64,000 bases of DNA from Xanthoparmelia taractica. Its lineage: Eukaryota > Ascomycota > Lecanoromycetes > Lecanorales > Parmeliaceae. The notes below the pieces were generated by a model, which was given only the letters and a program-made list of their open reading frames with translations, was not told the origin of the DNA and searched no databases. The translations under genes and the position numbers were made by a program. Every line of letters begins with the position of its first letter. Position 1 is the stretch's first letter. The stretch is taken from assembly GCA_033085395.1 (NCBI GenBank), contig MU853192.1, forward strand, positions 1 through 64,000. The letters run 5' to 3'. Of this stretch, positions 9,856 to 21,361 are shown piece by piece.

Positions 9856-11041
9856 CTGTTTGTAAGTGCTGATTCTTACTCGAATCAATCTTGATCTTGT
9901 ACACACCCGTCTTCCTTATTCAATGTTCGAATCACTTCTTTCTTGACTAGATGTTTTCTTGAGAGTATGCTGGGGGGAAAAAGAATTCGCTCGAGTCAAG
10001 ACAAGATAATGCAATAAAAAGGCAACAACCGGAGACAACGCTCTGAAAACCTCTCAGTCATTTTCAGATAATGCAATAAAAACAGAATACCCAAGGCACT
10101 CTCCTCTCACATCCCATCCCAACTCACCAAACACCCCCCACCCCCCAAGGACCAAAATGCGCACCCCTCCAAATTCAAACCCCACACCACCACCACCTCC
10201 CCTCAACCTCTCCCTCCACCACCCACCCCCAACCCCTCTCCCCTCTCCCCTCTCCCTCTCCCTCTCCCTAACCCTCCTCCTCGCAAAATTCATCTGCATC
10301 GCACTGACGCCGTGGTGGCGGTTGCGCGGTGGTGCTGCTGTTTCTATTCGCGCTGCTGGTGGTGCTGGCGTGTGAATGCGCTGTCGTTTAGCTTTGTTGG
10401 TTGTTTGTGCAAGGTAGGCGTATGGGTGGGTGGTGGAGTGGGGGTGCGGAGGTGCGGAGGTGCGGAGGAAGTGGAGGGAGAGAGGGTGAGAGAGAGGGTG
10501 AGGGGGTTGAGGGCGAGGGGGAAGGGGAGGGAAAAGGAAGGGAAAGGGGAGGGAGGCGCGGGGGGAAAGGGAAGAGAGCGGGAGGGGAGGGGAGGAGTGG
10601 GGAGGTTGAAGACGACTTCATGTCAGAGTGGTGGCGGTGTGTGGTATATTCTTTCCTAACCGAAGGTCCACTCGGAAATAATGCTCTCCTCACAACTGGG
10701 GAACTTATCTTTCGTCATCATTCCTGTCCCTGCCATAGCGATTCTCCCAAGGACATCTTAGAACCCATGACGCGGATAGCAATATTTCCCCAACAGATAA
10801 AATAACCAGCTATTTGCGGCATAGTCTCAGAAGGCCAGAGGCATATCTAGAAGGTATCTTATCCAACGAGGATTCCCCACGGAATTGACAAAACCGACAA
10901 GAGAGTCCCTCGATTACGTATGGACGTATGGACGTATATTGTCGAACAAACAGCTAGAGGGTATCAATCTATCACACACCAACGCCGCAAACGCTCATGC
11001 AACGGCAAAAACAGCCTTGAAGATGTCAACGCAATGACAAG
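9856..11041. repeat. low-complexity, strand-asymmetric pyrimidine/purine tracts
   Basis: The plus strand is strongly pyrimidine-rich at about 10090-10280 (CCTCTCCCTCTCCC units) and turns strongly purine-rich at about 10430-10610 (GGAGGG/GAGAGG units), with about 150 ordinary bases between. Open frames inside these tracts are composition artefacts. The rest (9856-10090, 10620-11041) shows no gene; 10620-11041 lies 3' of the dynactin gene. Confidence 0.6.
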
Positions 11042-14000
11042 CTAGTCCACCTTTAGACCCAAGGCTTCTTCCAAACGTTCCCACTCCCCTGGTCTCACGA
11101 TCTTCGTCTCATGTCCCAATACCATCTTGCCTGGCAACTGCACCTGTACACTGGCGAGCGGCTCTCTCTCTGTGACGGCATTTATATTCCTCGCCCTTCT
11201 CCTCCTCTCTTCTTCCTTCTTACTCGTTGCAGATTTTCTCGCAACACCATCTCTCCACTCCCTCCACTCCTCCCATTCCTCTCTCTGATGGTGTACTTTC
11301 CAACTGCTAGTCTCGCGGGCTGGTCGCCAGCGCAGTCTGTCTGCTTTGTTCCTCGGCTGCAGTCGGATAATTTGATTTTCGGATAGGGATACGAATTTGA
11401 GCATTTCTTTGAGGACATCTCTGGCCTCAGCCTGAACGAGTGACGGAGGTGGTTCTGCCGGAATCAGAGGCGCAGAAAGAAACTTGTAGGCTGATGAGAG
11501 GGTGTCGTTGTAGGATGCGGAGCGAAGGTAGCGGATTGATGATTGTAGAGCTTTGATTTCGGACTGAAGGGTATCGATCTGGCGCAGAGACGCTTGAGAC
11601 ATCGTAGCAGCCGCATGTTGGCCGGGCTGTGACGTGGGTGCTGCAACTTGAGGGGACTGCTTCCATTTCTCACGCTCAGCTTCGAGGCTTCGTAGCTCGT
11701 TCTGGAGATATGCGAGTTTGCCGAATAGATCCTTCTCCTTGAGAACCGCAGCTTCAACAGCGGCCTCCAGTTCTCTGACTTTCTCTCTGCGTCCACCAGA
11801 TTCACCAACCCGCTTTTCAAGGACTTCAACCTTGACACCCATCTCTTCGGTGATCTTCTCTTTCATAGCCAGCGTGGTGTTCTTCTCCGCCACCTCGTCT
11901 TTTAATCGCGCGAGCTCTGAGTCTCGTGCTACCATATCGGCAGTAGCAGCCTGCATGTTCTGCGCAAGTATTTTCCAAGGTGGCGGCGGAGGTGGCGAGG
12001 GGAATTCAGCGGTTTGTGTAAGGCTGGTTGTCAGGTTATAGAAAGTCTGCAGCTTTCCAGTAGCAGAATGCAACTTTGTGGCTAAAGACGCGAACGGCGT
12101 TTGATCCAACAAGACCTCATATGTAACTGGAACATTACGAGCTTCTTCAGTGAGGAGCTGCAGTACGGACATGCCTGCTATTCGGGTAGAGGAAGAAAAT
12201 TCTGATGCAGCATCCTGCGCTGACTCTACCGTACTCAGCGTCGAAGGCTCAAGGGTAAGCGATCTGGCTTTCAAGTCATGTATCTGACGAATGGATTTAC
12301 TGCTGATGACTTTTGCGCTGCGGGTCTGCGAAATCAGCGCGTCTATCTTTCGGTTGAATTCTTCATAGTCCGTATTCTCTTCATCGCCCTGAACGCTGAT
12401 CGTAGAAACCTTAGCCTCGGACAACGATTTAATATTCGATAGTGCAGTAGCTGAGTTTTCTAGATAGCTTTGCATCATTGTGGCCCGCATGCTGACTTCG
12501 TCAGCGTAGTGTGGCAAGTCTTTCCCAACGTGAATTTCGGCTAGATGCGACATGAGTGCAATGGACCGCTGCAGCTCCATGGCACATTGCTCGTCTTTGA
12601 GCTCGTCTCTTTTCAGGCCATCAACCCACACGTTGAGGGCGCGCTCGACAGGCTCAAGCTCGTACGAGGCACCACCAAGCCTCCTGAAAGCTTCGAGATC
12701 GCACGTCTCTATGTTGTTGATGAATCGATTGCACGTTGATGAGATCCAGGTCAGCTTGTCCAAAATATCGCAGCATGTGAATATGTCGTCCTCTTTACCA
12801 GGCATTGCTTGGCCGTGCATTCTTTCTTTGACGAATTGGTGCATCATGTTGGCTTTGAAACCAATTCGCCTAAAGCGTAGGAGTGCTTGCACCGAGTCGC
12901 GTTCGCTCTTGAAGGACTCAGGTAGGAACAGTTGCACGATTGCAAGATGCTCCGAAGACTCCTGCGCTTCCATCTTGCCAAGTTCCAGGTCAATAGCTTT
13001 GACTTGAGCTTTTGATGCAGAGACTTGCAAGCGCATATTGAGATCCATCATTGCTCTAGAACGACTGCTGAGCTCATTGGCTTCCGTCTCCGAGATCTGC
13101 CGTGAGACCCTCATATCTTCCAGATCGCTTTGCATGTTTGTGACTAGGTCGCGGAAACGCGTGACTGTGTACTCGAGATCTTGGATCGTCGCATCCTGGA
13201 CAGCTAACTTCCTAGCATCTTCAGCGAGCAAGGCCTCATTATAGTCGATCTCGTCTTGTAGCTGCTTCTCCGTCTCCGTATGATTGATCTCAAGCTCGTC
13301 GTTAAGCTCCTTCAAGCTCTCCAGGTCCTCGATGTTCTGTCTCAATTCATTTATCTCCTCAGTCAGGATCATATTCTTCTCCGCAAGTTCCTCGATCATC
13401 TCTTCGGCGCCAAGAGCGGTATCGAGCTGTTCACGCAACTCAACAAGCGTAGACTCTGACTGCGAGAGCTTTTCCTTGGTGTGTGTATGCTCATTCTTGA
13501 TCATATTCAGCTCTTCCAAGTCTTGCTCTAGCTCAGTAACTTGATCCTTCAGGTCGGCTTCCTGCTGCTGTGTTAAGTCTCTCAGTCGCATTAAAGCCTC
13601 CCGGTAGCGCTCCTTGTCTCTCTCCATCTGGAGCCAGCCCTGACTCGCCTTCTCTTCCGGACTGATCTCCTTACCCAGCTCTTGATTTTCTTCTCGAAGC
13701 ACCTGAACTTCGAGTTCCAGCTCTTCATGTCTTTGCCGTAGGTTGTCCAGGTCAATCTTCATGGCTTCTGCTTTCTCCTCGGCCATCTCTCGATCTAAGG
13801 TAGCCATCTCGTTGATCGAGTCATTCTCAGCCTGCTGCGATTCCAAAGTCTGGTATCTTGCCTCCGCTTCTTTGAGCTGTTTCTTTAATTCCGCTACTTC
13901 GTACTGTTGCGGCTGATACTTTGACTGCATCTTCTGAATGATCCCTTCGAACCTGTCTTTGTCGACTCTAATCTTATCCAGCATCTTCAACTTCTCTCTG

Positions 14001-15049
14001 TCCTCCATGCGTCTCTTCTCCAACACTCGTAGCTTAGTCTTTAGATCTTCCACCTCTCTTTGAGAAGCAGTACCTGTACTTGGGGGATGTTGGCTCGCAT
14101 AAGTTGGAGATCTTTCCCGACCCAAGTTAGGGAGGCTGATGTTTGAAGCTTGTGATAACGGGGAAACGACAGCCCCTTTTGACCGATCATCCTGAGGTTC
14201 AGACGCTGGCGGCGGTGATAGCACTTCCGGCTCCGGAGATTCGGCTGGAAATTCATGGATACTGTCCATACTGTGTTGGCTCTCTCCGCTGACCGAACCG
14301 AGTGTTTCTTTTGCAGCCGGCCGCATTGAAAGCCTGACTGAGGGTCCCCGAGATAGCGATGAAGGTGTTAGGCTGGATGGTCTTGCGGAACCATTCATGG
14401 TGCCTGCTATGGAAGGTCGCGGAGCCTTTGGCGGGGGACCCATTGAAGTCCGTTTGATAGGAGGAAGCATAGACTTCCGGCCTGCAGCCGGAGCCGTGCT
14501 GTTTCCTGGCGTAGACTTGCTAGAGAGGGTGGACGAGCTAAGCTGCTTGGTAGGAGATTTGTTTGGAGACTTGGATTAATTAGCTTAAGTGCACAAAGCC
14601 ATGAGATGTCTCTGAATAGCACTTGCCCCCAACCTTGATACAGATGCAGACCCTGCGGGCGTGGGGCTCCCAGCATTCACGCTCTTCCTCTTCGTAGCCG
14701 TTGGATCCAGCACACTTTGCCTCCTCGGACCTCCCACAGCCATATTTGGCGGTATACCCTTTACTACCGACCCATTCGCCCTGCCACTTGGCCGTGCAGT
14801 CGGTCTCGGGGTAGAGTCGTCGACAATCTTGAGGACTGGAGGCCTGATGAACATGCCATGTCCCGGCGGGCAGTCGAAATATCGTTGACCCTGTACAGTT
14901 CCGTTATTCTTTCCGGAAGCATCCTCGAGCTCTATGCCAATCCAGTCGCCCGGAGCGAAGCTGGTGTTACCGATGAATTGTACTGTTGCTTTGACGCCGG
15001 TTGGAATCTCGACCGTCTGTCCGACCTGGAAGTCGGAGAGCTCGTGCAT
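11042..15049 (-). CDS. NIP100: dynactin large subunit p150Glued
   Basis: The microtubule- and dynein-binding arm of dynactin, used for nuclear and vesicle transport along hyphae (ro-3 in Neurospora). Two exons, 15049-14627 and 14569-11042, 1316 residues. The intron is 57 bases and uses a GC donor (GCAAGT) with a TTAATCCAAG acceptor. This is the only join I found that keeps the Ser/Pro-rich frame; a GT seven bases upstream gives the wrong phase. A CAP-Gly domain lies at residues about 8-75, with the diagnostic GKNNG at 46-50 and PPGHGMFI. A basic Ser/Pro-rich linker runs to about residue 300, then a long coiled coil (about 310-610, heptads of Leu/Glu/Lys), the globular dynactin domain (about 670-970), and a second coiled coil toward the C-terminus. 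Length and order match the family. Confidence 0.95.
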
Positions 15050-15429
15050 TATGCCGGAGAACCATGGCAGTATAGATCCGGGTTCTGCTCACATCAATTT
15101 ATCTTCTTCATGACATTGTTCTGTGGTTGAGTTCATTGTTTGGTCATTGCTCTTTCGCGCCTCATTGGGGAACGCGCCTTGAAGGGAGCCGCCAAGGCTG
15201 CACAATGGTCGTTCTAGATTACCGTATATCTCCACAATATAGAAAATAAATGATACGACATCTAATCATGATAGTCGATGACACCATTGCAGTAGAAGGT
15301 TTATGATTACAATTGTAAAGTCTGCTACGTGGAATGTCAGTATGTTTTAAAATCCAATGTCGACTGGGTAGACTCCTTAAAGGATTCAGGATCTTGAGCT
15401 TCGCTACGACGAGTCATGAAGAAAATGTA

Positions 15430-17220
15430 TCAGAAAGCTCCCATCCTACGCAAAAGCTCCCCATTTGAGTGCAGGAAACTCGCATCCGCTCGTATTCCCA
15501 AACCTCCATCGCCTCCGTCACTTTCCAGAATATCAATCAGTTGGTCCAGCTTTCCTTCGTGCTCACCAACCAGAGCGACTGCACAAGACTCGCATAACAA
15601 CAAGCCACACCCTTTCTGATCCCCAAGATAAAGATCGTCCTCTTGTCCATCCATGTCAATGTCGGGTTTCGTGGAGCAACAAAAGAATGCAGGGCTAGGG
15701 CATATGGAGCACCATGCAAACGGCGCAAGCGACGCCATGCCTGGCATCATCCACTCCATTACTGCCGTATAGTCGAAGTTTACCGGATCCATGCCCTCAA
15801 TGAGTTGTATTTCATGATTCTTGCAAGCCGCGATCTTAAGGCGATCCGTTGTGCAGAACTCGCACATTCGGCTATGACCGTACGTCTCTGTGTGGCCGTC
15901 TACGATTTCAATGAAGCCTTGACCATCTCCATTGTCGATGACTTCAACCTTAACCTCCCCAAGTCCGAGAATCCCGTAAATCACATCTTCACACCAGTGA
16001 CACGGTGCAATTCCCTCATCGTCATCATATGCATAGTTGAATTGGATGGGGTGAGCAAGCTTTGTAGTGATGGTCCGGCATCGATTGGACCTCAGTGGCT
16101 CTGCAGCCGCAGGCTTGCTTGGCTTCTGGCTACAGATCCCATGCTCCCTTTCATTCCCTTTTTCAGACATGGTTGTTTGGGGATACAGTGATCCGACGGT
16201 ACAAATTGTGCCTCCGTCGCGGCAATGATTGCGCTCTGCCTGCTCCTTGGGATTCCTGTGCGAGCACCTTTTCTTGCCTCGTGTGCATTGGTTGCAATTA
16301 GCCTTTGGTATTCGGGATTGTAAGCGCTGGATTTGGGGGTAACCTTGGTCCAGCGATGGGCCGGTCCTTGTCCTTCCAGTTGCCGGTCCGGCAACGCACT
16401 TTCGAGAAGCAGTCGCACATTGCTGGCAGGGTTTAGTATGGTCGCCTCCCTTTTCTCTGTAAGAACATTGCTGCCTCCGGCTCCGACAAGCCTCACATGG
16501 GCGTTTCACAGCCGGATCCACAATGAGTTCGCACTCAGTGTTATCGGCAGCGCATTCTGCGCAAGGGTATCTAGACCCTTCGTCCAGTAAGGGACAACGG
16601 AACCCCCACTCAAAGCATCCTTTGCACCCTCGGTAAGCTGGGTGGCCTAGCGTTATGTCTTCTAAATGGAGGTCATCATCCTTAGCCGTGCTTGCAGAAT
16701 CCGAAAGGCCACACCTCCTACGTTCGCGAAGATCATATGGATAGACTTGACATTCTAGCCAGTCGGTCGAGCTATCATCGCTACTATATGAATCCGGCAA
16801 GCGTTCTGGCCAGTTATCAAGCGATAAGCCATACTGCTTCAGGGCGGCTCGTCCACGTTCAGAGGTAAATTTGAGCACAATCGGAAGTTGACGCCCAATC
16901 CATCTCCCTCCCTGCCAAGTGTTGGTCTTGAGTTTCTTGGCTATCACGTCGTCAATTCGCTCTCTTCTTTCCCGCTTTTTCCTGGTGAGAGGTATGCATT
17001 CTGGCGGCTTTCTGCACGCTGGATCGAACGTACCACTCTCATCCTGGTCAAGGTATGTGGTGGGAACATGATTCTTCTCCCGAACTTCTATGCGCAAATC
17101 GTACTTCGAACTCAATGAGTCTTCACTAATATCAGGCAAATCTGGTAGATCAGCGCAGAGCTCGTCGCACCACTTCTGAAAATCCTCAGGTGGGGGAGTA
17201 TTCCCCGTGAAGGCCATCAT
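15430..17220 (-). CDS. cysteine-rich hypothetical protein with Zn2Cys6-like blocks
   Basis: 596 residues from the ATG pair at 17220/17217 (MMAFTGNTPPP) to the stop at 15430. The frame is also open upstream to an ATG at 17424. The centre is packed with cysteines in CxxC spacing: CKGCFEWGFRC, CAECAADNTEC, CEACRSRRQQC and CQQCATASRKC (residues about 199-275), then CNQCTRGKKRC plus two more Cys (309-340). CEACRSRRQQC and CNQCTRGKKRC resemble the first half of fungal Zn2Cys6 DNA-binding clusters with basic residues. The C-terminal third has further CxxC pairs (CEFC, CSIC) and acidic loops. A basic stretch KKRERRERIDD lies near residue 80. Similar Cys-rich proteins occur in ascomycete genomes, but no function is known to me; a nuclear or zinc-binding role is inference. 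Confidence 0.75.
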   Translation of the reverse strand: MMAFTGNTPPPEDFQKWCDELCADLPDLPDISEDSLSSKYDLRIEVREKNHVPTTYLDQDESGTFDPACRKPPECIPLTRKKRERRERIDDVIAKKLKTNTWQGGRWIGRQLPIVLKFTSERGRAALKQYGLSLDNWPERLPDSYSSDDSSTDWLECQVYPYDLRERRRCGLSDSASTAKDDDLHLEDITLGHPAYRGCKGCFEWGFRCPLLDEGSRYPCAECAADNTECELIVDPAVKRPCEACRSRRQQCSYREKGGDHTKPCQQCATASRKCVAGPATGRTRTGPSLDQGYPQIQRLQSRIPKANCNQCTRGKKRCSHRNPKEQAERNHCRDGGTICTVGSLYPQTTMSEKGNEREHGICSQKPSKPAAAEPLRSNRCRTITTKLAHPIQFNYAYDDDEGIAPCHWCEDVIYGILGLGEVKVEVIDNGDGQGFIEIVDGHTETYGHSRMCEFCTTDRLKIAACKNHEIQLIEGMDPVNFDYTAVMEWMMPGMASLAPFAWCSICPSPAFFCCSTKPDIDMDGQEDDLYLGDQKGCGLLLCESCAVALVGEHEGKLDQLIDILESDGGDGGLGIRADASFLHSNGELLRRMGAF

Positions 17221-18673
17221 CAAAAGCGAAGTGGCTGGAGTGCAGTGAGTTTGAGCTTTAAACCAAGGCCCGAAGTGTTTTCGCAATCGGACTCCGCACA
17301 CAAGAAAGCCACAGCTGGAGATGGTTGACCTTGAGTATTCCTGGTTATTGGCGAAAAGCTCGAGTCGGCCCAAAGGTATCCACAGACCGAAGACGTGATG
17401 AGTGATCGGTAGTATCTGAGACATACAGCAAGAGTCTCGGAATCCAAAATGGGGAGTTGCGAAGGGGGCGGCGTCGGACTTTGGCAGCTCGCGGAAGATT
17501 ATAGGTGACGCGGTTCTTAAGTCGAAACGTGAAGGGTTTTTTCAGGGAAAGAGCTGGGAATCAAAATGGAGCAGCTGGCTGTGAGTAAAATCCTATCTTG
17601 GATCAGACCGCGGTATTGGAATGCTCATCGATGTCTGAAGTAGGCGTCCAAATAGGTGAATAACTTTGGACTGAAAGAGTAGGTATTACTTAAGCTGGAG
17701 TCTGTAACCTCAATCGCGTAACAGACGGCATATGAAAGCCCTTATTGTTTCGAGAAAGGCAAAGAAATTTGATATGCGACATGAATGAATGGAGATTGGC
17801 AGACCCGAAGGCATGAATAAGTAAGTAGGTCATCCGTGTTGGTAACGTGGAGAACGGTAATGGAAACACGCAATGCCTAGCAGACACAAAAGTCTGGAGA
17901 ACAGCGAAGGTACGAGTACGACAGACGTAATCGAGTATACGGAGGTAGGAGACCAAATGAAATCTTTGGGCAAGGATTCCGAATTGGATGCGAAGATTAT
18001 GAGTTAGTGAATATGGATGGCCAACGGCACGAGTACGAATCAATTCAATGCGGACATTAGACTGAAAGTATGGTGTGAATCTTCGATGATCTCTTAGATG
18101 TGGTGGACGAGAGTAAATTGTCTTAAGTTATCGAGCCTTTAGTGAGAATGATGGAAGAATTGAGGAGAGTCGTGGTTGCAGACAAGGAGTGAACTCGATC
18201 TTTGACAACTGTGACTCCCACCTCTGAGCGACTTGGATCCATCGTCGAAGGCGCAAACCATTCTCACCTTGTGAAACACGACTGCAATGCGTTGCCCACC
18301 AGCTTCGTTTCCATCAGGGCATTTCTGTTCTCCAAAGTAATTGAATGAAAACAGTATGTCCATTGTCCTGACTGCTAGATTCTGACATTGCCTTTGCACA
18401 CTTGTGGCAGTCCTTGGTCCCATCAGTGCGCGTCTTGCATTTACCAGGCTCGGATATGGATTGTTGATGATGTTCGTCCTGCCTCGCAGCTCGATGGGCT
18501 AAATGTGTTGGCGCGCTTCTGCTAGCCCCATATTTCTTGACATAAAATACTGCCTTGGCGCGCGGGTGAAAAAGGAATCCGAACGCAAAGGTGAGGAAAC
18601 CCGGGATCCAAACGCTCAACGCCGTCAACAAGGCATTGCTGCTCTCACAATCCTCCCGCGTGTTTGATGTACA
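17221..18673. other. spacer with a possible small minus-strand ORF
   Basis: About 1.4 kb between the Cys-rich gene and TSC13. The minus strand at 18314-18660 is open and encodes a hydrophobic stretch (LLTALSVWIPGFLTFAFGFL) followed by a polar tail with CHKC. No in-frame ATG exists before a stop, and the region sits against the TSC13 start, so it is not called as a gene. Nothing is supported in 17221-18130. Confidence 0.4.
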
Positions 18674-19709
18674 ATGGCTGCTCAGAAGCTAACCCTCGCT
18701 GTCAGGCCGCGAGGTAATACATCCTCAGCACCCACTTTCCTACGCTTCAAAATCTAACCAAGACCCAGGTAAACCAGTCAAGAAGCTCCCCGAGGAAGTC
18801 TCCCTACCAACCAATGGTCCTACCTCCGAGCTTTACAACCAATTGGCCCTCCAAGCCGGCACCTCAGTTCATCGCCTTCGTGTCACGAAAGGCAGCGATG
18901 GGTCTTTCGTCCCCAATAGCAAAGACCTTTCTGTCAATTCAACTGGGTTGCGGGAGCAAAGCACGATATACGTCAAAGATCTGGGACCGCAGATAGCGTG
19001 GCGGACTGTGTTCTTAGGTATTGACCCGCCAAAACCTGAGTGTGGCAGCCCTAGACCCCAATGCTAACAGCAATACCATCCAGTCGAATACCTAGGCCCC
19101 CTCCTAATCCACCCACTCCTCTACCTCGTCCTCCCCTCCACATCCGATGGCTCCGGTCCCTCCTATCTACAAACCCTCACCCTTACGCTTGTCTGTCTCC
19201 ATTTCGCCAAACGCGAACTAGAAACCCTCTTCATCCACCGCTTCAGCTCCGCCACCATGCCCGCCTTCAACATTTTCAAAAACAGCGCCCACTACTGGCT
19301 CCTATCCGGCTTAAACATGGCCTACTGGATCTACCAGCCCTCTGCCCCCGCCGCACGAGAGTCAAACCCCTTAATCACATACCCCGGACTGGCGCTGTTC
19401 GCAATAGGAGAACTAGGAAACCTAAGCAACCACCTAACGCTGCGAAACCTACGATCCGCGGGAGGAACCGAGAGGGGGATACCGCAAGGTCTAGGCTTCG
19501 GGCTGGTGACGTGTCCGAACTACATGTTCGAAACGCTGGCGTGGGTGGGGATAGCGCTGGTATCGTGGAGCTGGAGTACGGTCCTGTTCGCCGTGGTGGC
19601 GGCCGCGCAGATGGGGCTCTGGGCAAAGAAGAAGGAGATGAGGTACCGGAAGGATTTTGGGGGGAAGTATCAGAAGAAGCGGTTCAGCATGTTGCCTGGG
19701 ATTTGGTAG
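18674..19709 (+). CDS. TSC13: very-long-chain enoyl-CoA reductase
   Basis: Catalyses the last step of each very-long-chain fatty acid elongation cycle in the ER, reducing trans-2-enoyl-CoA with NADPH; the products feed sphingolipids. Exons are 18674-18713, 18769-19017 and 19084-19709, joined length 915 bases, 304 residues. Introns of 55 and 66 bases are GT-AG with CTAAC-type branch sites. The N-terminus is ubiquitin-like (residues about 4-85, with VHRLRVTKGSDGSFV), as in the family. The membrane part and the C-terminal steroid-reductase domain follow (ELGNLSNHLTLRNLR, GFGLVTCPNYMFE, YRKDFGGKYQKKR near the end). Length matches yeast Tsc13 (310). Confidence 0.95.
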
Positions 19710-20206
19710 GCATGGATGGGATTGGGGTTGCATACTTAATTGGGGTCGAGGCTGGTTTTGCAGGCAGACCGCGGCGAGACGAACACACTATGGGAATACG
19801 TCCTTCCAGTATGGGTGCTACTAGGCTGATCTAGTGATAATTCGTGACCTACGACGATGTTGCTACCGTCTTAGAAGCGATTCAGAAGGCTAGAACTACG
19901 CGAGGCTCCTTGTTTTCAACGACATTGGATCGAAATGGATACTATGATAACAACCTTAGCGAGCGATGACTTTCCAACGTTTAAGTATTAAATTATCATC
20001 TATACACATTTCTATATGCATGACTCTCATCCATCCATATCCACAATAAGGGAATCACATCTATGCCAAAAGGCTTCCCTTCCACCAAACACCATGCTTA
20101 ACAGTCTCCCGGGAAAAAGCACAGCCCAGCAAGCAACATGGTATCATCGCATTCCGTCTCCATCCTTGCACATTCCCATATGTCCATCCCTCACATGTCC
20201 ATCCCC
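19710..20206. other. convergent spacer
   Basis: This holds the 3' ends of TSC13 and of the minus-strand surface-protein gene. It is A/T-richer than its surroundings (TTAAGTATTAAATTATC at about 19981), consistent with 3' untranslated and polyadenylation sequence. No gene is seen. Confidence 0.5.
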
Positions 20207-21361
20207 TCAAACACAAAGCAGCAGCCCGACAGAACCAACCACAACACCCAACAAATTTCGAGCAACCTCCCTGCCCACAGCTCCCGATCTAGGCGCCGCG
20301 GTACTACTCGCGCTTGGCGCCGGTGTTGATGATGACGAGCTCGAAGACGGTGGAGCAGAAGAGCTAGAGGGAGCCGCTGAAGTCGACGTAGTAAAAGTGG
20401 TACTGGGAGTTGGAGTTGGAGTCGTCGAGGTCAGCAGACCTTCCGATGTGGTGGAGGTTATGCTCGTGGTGACTGGAGCAGGCGTGTGCAAAGAGGAAGA
20501 GTCAGTTAGGATGGCGGTTGGTACGGAAGCCGTGGAAGTAAAAGGCTCTGTAGCGACCGAGACGGCGCTTGCGGCTGTGGAAGATGCGGTCGCACCGGCA
20601 TTAGAGGCGGCTTCGGAGGCTGTGGAAGATACGCTCGCACCGGCATTGGAGGCGGCTTCGGAGGCAGTGGCATCAGCGCTCTGAACAGCCTCGGAGGAGG
20701 CATGAACGAGGGGTCCGATGGGGATGGGAAGGTGGGTTGGGATTCCGGAAACCGTGGTGCTGACATCTGCGGCACTGGTTGAAGCTACGGTGACGGCAGC
20801 GGTAGCTGCAGAGCTGGCACCTGTAGCCAGTGTGTCGGAGCTTCCGGCAACGTTTGAAGCCACGGCGGCCTCTTCCGATACTGCTGACTGGGCATTGGAG
20901 GTAGCTTGGGAAGATCCAGCTGTCGCAGTAGGTGCTGCTACTGGTGTTTCTGCGATGATGTGGACAGGGGAAGGTGTGTATGTGCCCTCTGGGATCGATG
21001 CGCTTCCAGGTATCTGAACTGTTGTAGTGTAGCCATGAATGACCACTGGGATTACGGGACCCGGCGCAAGAGATGGCGCTATCACTTGGATGGATTGAGG
21101 TATTGCGCTTTCTATCGATGCGATGTCGCGTGGGGGTGCTGTGATGGTGAAGGTATGTGTTTCGATCTCAGGGGGCGGCGTGAGGGTCGTAGTGTATGCC
21201 GCTTCCGTGTATGTGACCGTAGTCGTATGAACAGTAGGTATTGTGAAGACGAGGGAAGTCGGAGTGCCCTCTGCGATGAATGAGTAGGTAGTGAGTGATT
21301 GTGTGAGGATGAGGGATGGAGCTGAAAGGGCGAGGCCCAGACGAGTGATAGTGAAAACCAT
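20207..21361 (-). CDS. Ser/Thr/Ala-rich secreted or GPI-anchored cell-surface protein
   Basis: 384 residues from the ATG at 21361. The first 20 residues form a signal peptide (ITRLGLALSAPSLIL). Thr-rich segments (HTTTVTYTEAAYTTTL) typical of O-glycosylated wall proteins follow. A 45-base tandem repeat encodes two 15-residue copies of a unit beginning ASEAASNAGA (DNA about 20574-20670). A poly-Ser/Thr stretch precedes a hydrophobic C-terminus (LLGVVVGSVGLLLCV) after a small-residue site, as in GPI signals. No catalytic domain or conserved cysteine pattern is seen, so it is probably a wall mannoprotein-like structural protein. The exact function is unknown. Confidence 0.8.
   Translation of the reverse strand: MVFTITRLGLALSAPSLILTQSLTTYSFIAEGTPTSLVFTIPTVHTTTVTYTEAAYTTTLTPPPEIETHTFTITAPPRDIASIESAIPQSIQVIAPSLAPGPVIPVVIHGYTTTVQIPGSASIPEGTYTPSPVHIIAETPVAAPTATAGSSQATSNAQSAVSEEAAVASNVAGSSDTLATGASSAATAAVTVASTSAADVSTTVSGIPTHLPIPIGPLVHASSEAVQSADATASEAASNAGASVSSTASEAASNAGATASSTAASAVSVATEPFTSTASVPTAILTDSSSLHTPAPVTTSITSTTSEGLLTSTTPTPTPSTTFTTSTSAAPSSSSAPPSSSSSSSTPAPSASSTAAPRSGAVGREVARNLLGVVVGSVGLLLCV

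Noticed and set aside
10312..10805. Long Gly/Arg/Glu-rich and Pro/Ser-rich frames
   Set aside because: Produced by the purine/pyrimidine tracts; all frames are open and none has protein-like composition.
12552..13544. Plus-strand open frames within the dynactin gene
   Set aside because: Ser/Arg/Leu-rich shadows of the coiled-coil coding strand.
18314..18631. Minus-strand frame with a hydrophobic N-terminus next to TSC13
   Set aside because: No ATG in frame before a stop and it abuts the TSC13 start; left as a note only.
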